Notes under the pieces: model-generated | What the model was told of the DNA's origin: nothing | Seen by the model: the letters and a program-made list of their open reading frames with translations, nothing else | Databases searched by the model: none | NCBI GenBank assembly: GCA_946699065.1 | Contig: CAMPDV010001949.1 | Location: 1 to 64,000, forward strand | Length of the DNA: 64,000 bases | Direction: 5' to 3' | From: Loxodes magnus | Lineage: Eukaryota > Ciliophora > Karyorelictea > Loxodida > Loxodidae | Made by a program: the position numbers and the translations under genes | Shown: positions 60,930 through 64,000 of the stretch, one piece after another | Layout of the letters: each line of letters starts with the position of its first letter | How positions within the stretch are numbered: the first letter of the stretch is position 1

Positions 60930-61275
60930 TAATAAATAAATTTGATTATAGAGCGCGTAGCACTCTCGTTGGTGCGCAGCTCTTTAAAAATGTTTCATAC
61001 TGACAAGAATGTTTGTTACTGATAAAATTATCAGATACTGATAAACTTTGTTCAATACTGGTATAATTATTCAATACTGATATAATTTCAGAATACTCGT
61101 ATCTTTAATACTTGTTGGAGGTCCAAGGACATGGCAGGATTGTGTCTCATTGCATCACCAAAGCAGAGGAAGACATAAAGTCGATTATGGGTACTTAACT
61201 TCCCCAACCTCTGATGAAGATAACCTTGTTGCTCACCTTCGAACAATGAGCAAAGCAATTTAATAAAAATATAAT
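60930..61275 (-). mobile_element. SINE S1 (copy 2, single body unit)
   Basis: Same insertion as 15,471 to 15,957, hairpin at 60,950 to 60,984, but with one body unit instead of two. The two units in copy 1 share the word AAAGCAGAGGA at their joints, so unequal recombination within the element explains the roughly 140-base difference. Confidence 0.75.
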
Positions 61276-61581
61276 AAATAAATATATAATAAAATAAGGA
61301 TAAAGCTGAAAAAATGGAATAAAGTTACAATAGTGGGTTGTATTTTGATTTAAAGAAGTATGAAAGGTAAATAAATAAATTAAAATAGATAAATAAATAA
61401 TTTAACATATTTAACTAATAAATTTCTTTAAGCTGAAAGATTTAATTACCCATTAGTTTATATGAATATATTCTATCTTACAAAGCATTCCTATATTATA
61501 TAGATTTATTTTATTTATAAAAGTAAATAATTACATTTATCTAGCATTTCTTTTAGAAGATATAAAGAAATTTAAGTTTAT

Positions 61582-64000
61582 AAATAAATAAATAAATAAA
61601 TAAATAAATTTGATTATAGAGCGCGTAGCACCTCGTTGGTGCGCAGCTCTTTAATAAATGTTTCAATACATGTCTATTTCTTCAAGTAAGCCTTCAGGTA
61701 ATAAAAATTCTTCTCTTATTAGTTCCATATCTTCATCATTTTCTTCTTCAATATCTCTTGTTCTTCTGTCTTCTATCTATCTACGTTTTATTGATTCTTT
61801 GTTACAAGCGTCCATTATTTTTTTTTACATACTTTGCTAATTTTCGTTTCTAATTCTTTTCTTCTTAATCAAGCTTTTATAAACTCATAAAAACTATCCT
61901 TTTCCTGCTCTATAATCTTTTCCTATTTCTTTTTTTCATTCAATTTTCTTTTCTAAGTATCCTTTTTTTCTTTTTTCTAATATGTTTTTGATATAATCTT
62001 TTATTATCAAGTCAGTTTTTGCTCTTTTTTACTCTTCTTAGGCTCTAATGAATTTCTCGAATTTGGCCGTTCCTCATATTATATCAAATAATTCCATTCC
62101 TTATCTCTCTATTCCTATTGCTCTAAGATTTCAGATACATTATTATCTTCCTTCTTTGTATTCTGAACATTTTTCTATGATATACCTTTCGTTTTCTCTT
62201 GCATTGTTACAGAAAGGGCATTGACTTGTCATAACTAGGTGTCTTTCTTTTAAGCAATCCTAGCTCCCATTACATCTCGTTCTTATTCTAAATAGATAAC
62301 ATATTTCTTCTTTTCTATTTTTATTATATCTCAATTAGTTGGGGGGATCCTACTACATATTCATAAAATCATGTTTTTCTATATTGTAATGTTGCTATCA
62401 TTTACTCCATCCTTTCTCTATCTTCTACGTATACTCTATATTCTCATATTGCACGATTAATGTTTTTCTTTCCTTTTTAATTGTTATTATCATCATCTAT
62501 AAATATTTCTTTGTCTTCAATTTTAATTCTAATTTTATTGTCGTGCAGTAATGTTCAAAAATAAAGTTCTCTTCTTTACTTAGGTCGAACATTAATCAAT
62601 CTACTGTTTTTCCTTAGTTACCTATTAGTCTACCTCTTAATCTCAGCGTTTTCTGCCATAGGTAATGTTTAAATTTCATAAACTGTAACTCGTATTCTAG
62701 CATCTCATTTTACACTTAGAAAGGGGCATCTATGATTGCTCGTAAAGATCTTCTCTATATTATTTCTAATTGTTCCATCACTTATTTTCCTACAAATTAT
62801 TCACAATATGGGATACCTTCTGTCCCATTACTGAAAACTGAGCTTACGAAGGTTTTTATCCTTATTTCTGCATTATATGGTGTTAATCCCTTATTCATTG
62901 TTATTTTACCCAGTATTCATGTTTACATCTTTTATGCTGCTTCTAGTCTGTTCTCCATGTGTTTTTCAAAGCTGATGTTCTCTTCTATTATATGCCCTAA
63001 GTACTAAAAGGACGTTACTCTTTCAATTCTTAAGTTTCCCACCTCAATAGTATTGCCTATATTTTCTCAGTTTCTATTTTCTGCTGCTTTTCATATCATT
63101 CATTTTGTTTTATCTGCAATTTCCAGTTTGTATTTTTCTGCCCATGAGGTTAAATTTTTGATTACTTCCTCTAATTATTCTCATTCACTTATTAAGGCTA
63201 GGTCATCTGCATATGCAAAACAACCTGCATATATTTCTTGTGTTCATCCCTCTTAGTTTTTAAAGTCTATCGTAATTCCTAGCTTTTAATCTTCCAAGCT
63301 ATGGAGAAGTCTTGCTATTATTAAGTTAAATAGTCTTGGCGACGTTATGCTTCCCTGTTTTAGTCCTTTATTTGTCGCGAATGATTTTGCTATTTATTCA
63401 TTGATTTTCAGTTTAATTTCTTCTTCACAGTAGAAGTTTGCTAGGAGTTTAATTATCTATTCCGGTACTTTTAGATCGTTTAGGATTTATCATATATCTT
63501 TTCTTTGCACCGAGTCGTACGCTTTCTTAATATCAACAAATATTACGAAAACATCTTTTTTGTTCCGTATTGATCATTCCTATACTGTTCTTAGGTTGAA
63601 AATTTATAGTGAGCATGATTTTCCTTTTTTAAAGCCATATTAATATTCGCTTTCATCATTATGCAGATATCCTTATAGTTGCTAGAAAATTCATGCATCT
63701 ACTATTTTTAAAGCATGATTCAGTAAAGAGATTGGTCTATAATTTATCAGGTTCATCTGTCCTCCTTTTTTGTATATTAATATTATGTATTATTATTTCA
63801 TCTCTTAAGGTATTACTCCCTCTTAAATCATCTTAACTATCATTTTACATGTTACTTCTGTTAGTTTTTTCCCACCTGCTAATATTGTGCCTACTTGTAT
63901 TTCTTCAGGTCCTGCTGCTTTTCATTTCGCCAATTAGTTGATGATTTCTCAAATTTCATATTCGTTTACCTCTATTTATCTCTTGTTTAAGAATTTAGTT
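61582..64000 (-). mobile_element. LINE-1 copy D, continues past the window
   Basis: Same insertion as copy B, with an expanded AAAT microsatellite (61,582 to 61,610, about seven units against three), hairpin at 61,618 to 61,650, ORF2 stop near 61,663, zinc motif near 62,215 and YADD near 63,208. A patch near 62,060 to 62,160 is clearly more diverged from the other LINE-1 copies than its surroundings. Confidence 0.85.

Larger units (their letters stand above)
45459..64000 (+). repeat. Segmental duplication, copy 2
   Basis: This is the second copy of the segment seen at 1 to 18,540. All three host genes keep the same length and frame as in copy 1. The largest differences are a roughly 140-base shorter SINE, a longer TTTA microsatellite at 61.58 to 61.61 kb, and a patch of high divergence inside the receptor gene at about 59.05 to 59.65 kb. 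The right edge is outside the window. Confidence 0.93.

Noticed and set aside
1-64000. LTR retroelements, Polinton-like or other capsid-bearing elements
   Set aside because: The zinc knuckles could suggest Gag, but all RT pieces have LINE-type motifs with an APE domain, and no LTRs, protease, integrase or capsid-like ORFs were seen.

Overview
The window looks like germline or whole-genome DNA of a ciliate that has reassigned all three standard stop codons. It is extremely AT-rich. In the protein-coding stretches TAA and TAG stand where Gln is expected and TGA where Trp is expected, while TGA also ends ORFs. That is the karyorelict pattern (Loxodes, Parduczia), or something close to Condylostoma. 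The best proof is internal: two near-identical copies of a 1,266-codon gene differ by TGA/TGG and TAA/CAA swaps at the same codons. Read with the standard code, almost every gene here disappears.

Layout. Bases 1 to about 18,540 and 45,459 to 64,000 are two copies of one segment, in direct orientation and about 45.46 kb apart. Each copy carries a LINE (called LINE-1 here) inserted in the RT gene of a second LINE (LINE-2), then a LINE-2 ORF1 remnant with an ORF1-only retroposon inside it, and a 10-bp minisatellite. Three host genes follow: a secreted protein with Cys-Pro-Cys repeats (+), a Gln/Asn/Ser-rich protein (-), and a large receptor-like protein with two periplasmic-binding-type domains and about seven membrane helices (+). 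The segment ends with a SINE and a further LINE-1 copy. Between the two segments, about 19 to 45 kb is a graveyard of nested retroelements with little else that I recognise.

How the repeats fit together. LINE-1 has ORF1 (RRM-like plus zinc knuckle), an overlapping ORF2 (APE endonuclease, RT, C-terminal CCHC), a very short 3' UTR with a hairpin, and a TTTA tail. At least five SINE copies end in the same hairpin and tail, which suggests a stringent LINE/SINE pair. LINE-2 has a coiled-coil and zinc-knuckle ORF1, an APE/RT ORF2, a different 3' hairpin and an ATT tail. A third group consists of short retroposons (about 0.7 to 0.95 kb) that encode only a coiled-coil, zinc-knuckle ORF1-like protein. 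Most of these carry ATT tails and a hairpin with an invariant loop. Target-site duplications let several insertions be put in order. I saw no rRNA, no convincing tRNA, no CRISPR, and no LTR or capsid-bearing element.

All coordinates were read by eye. LINE and SINE edges without a stated target-site duplication are good to tens of bases only.
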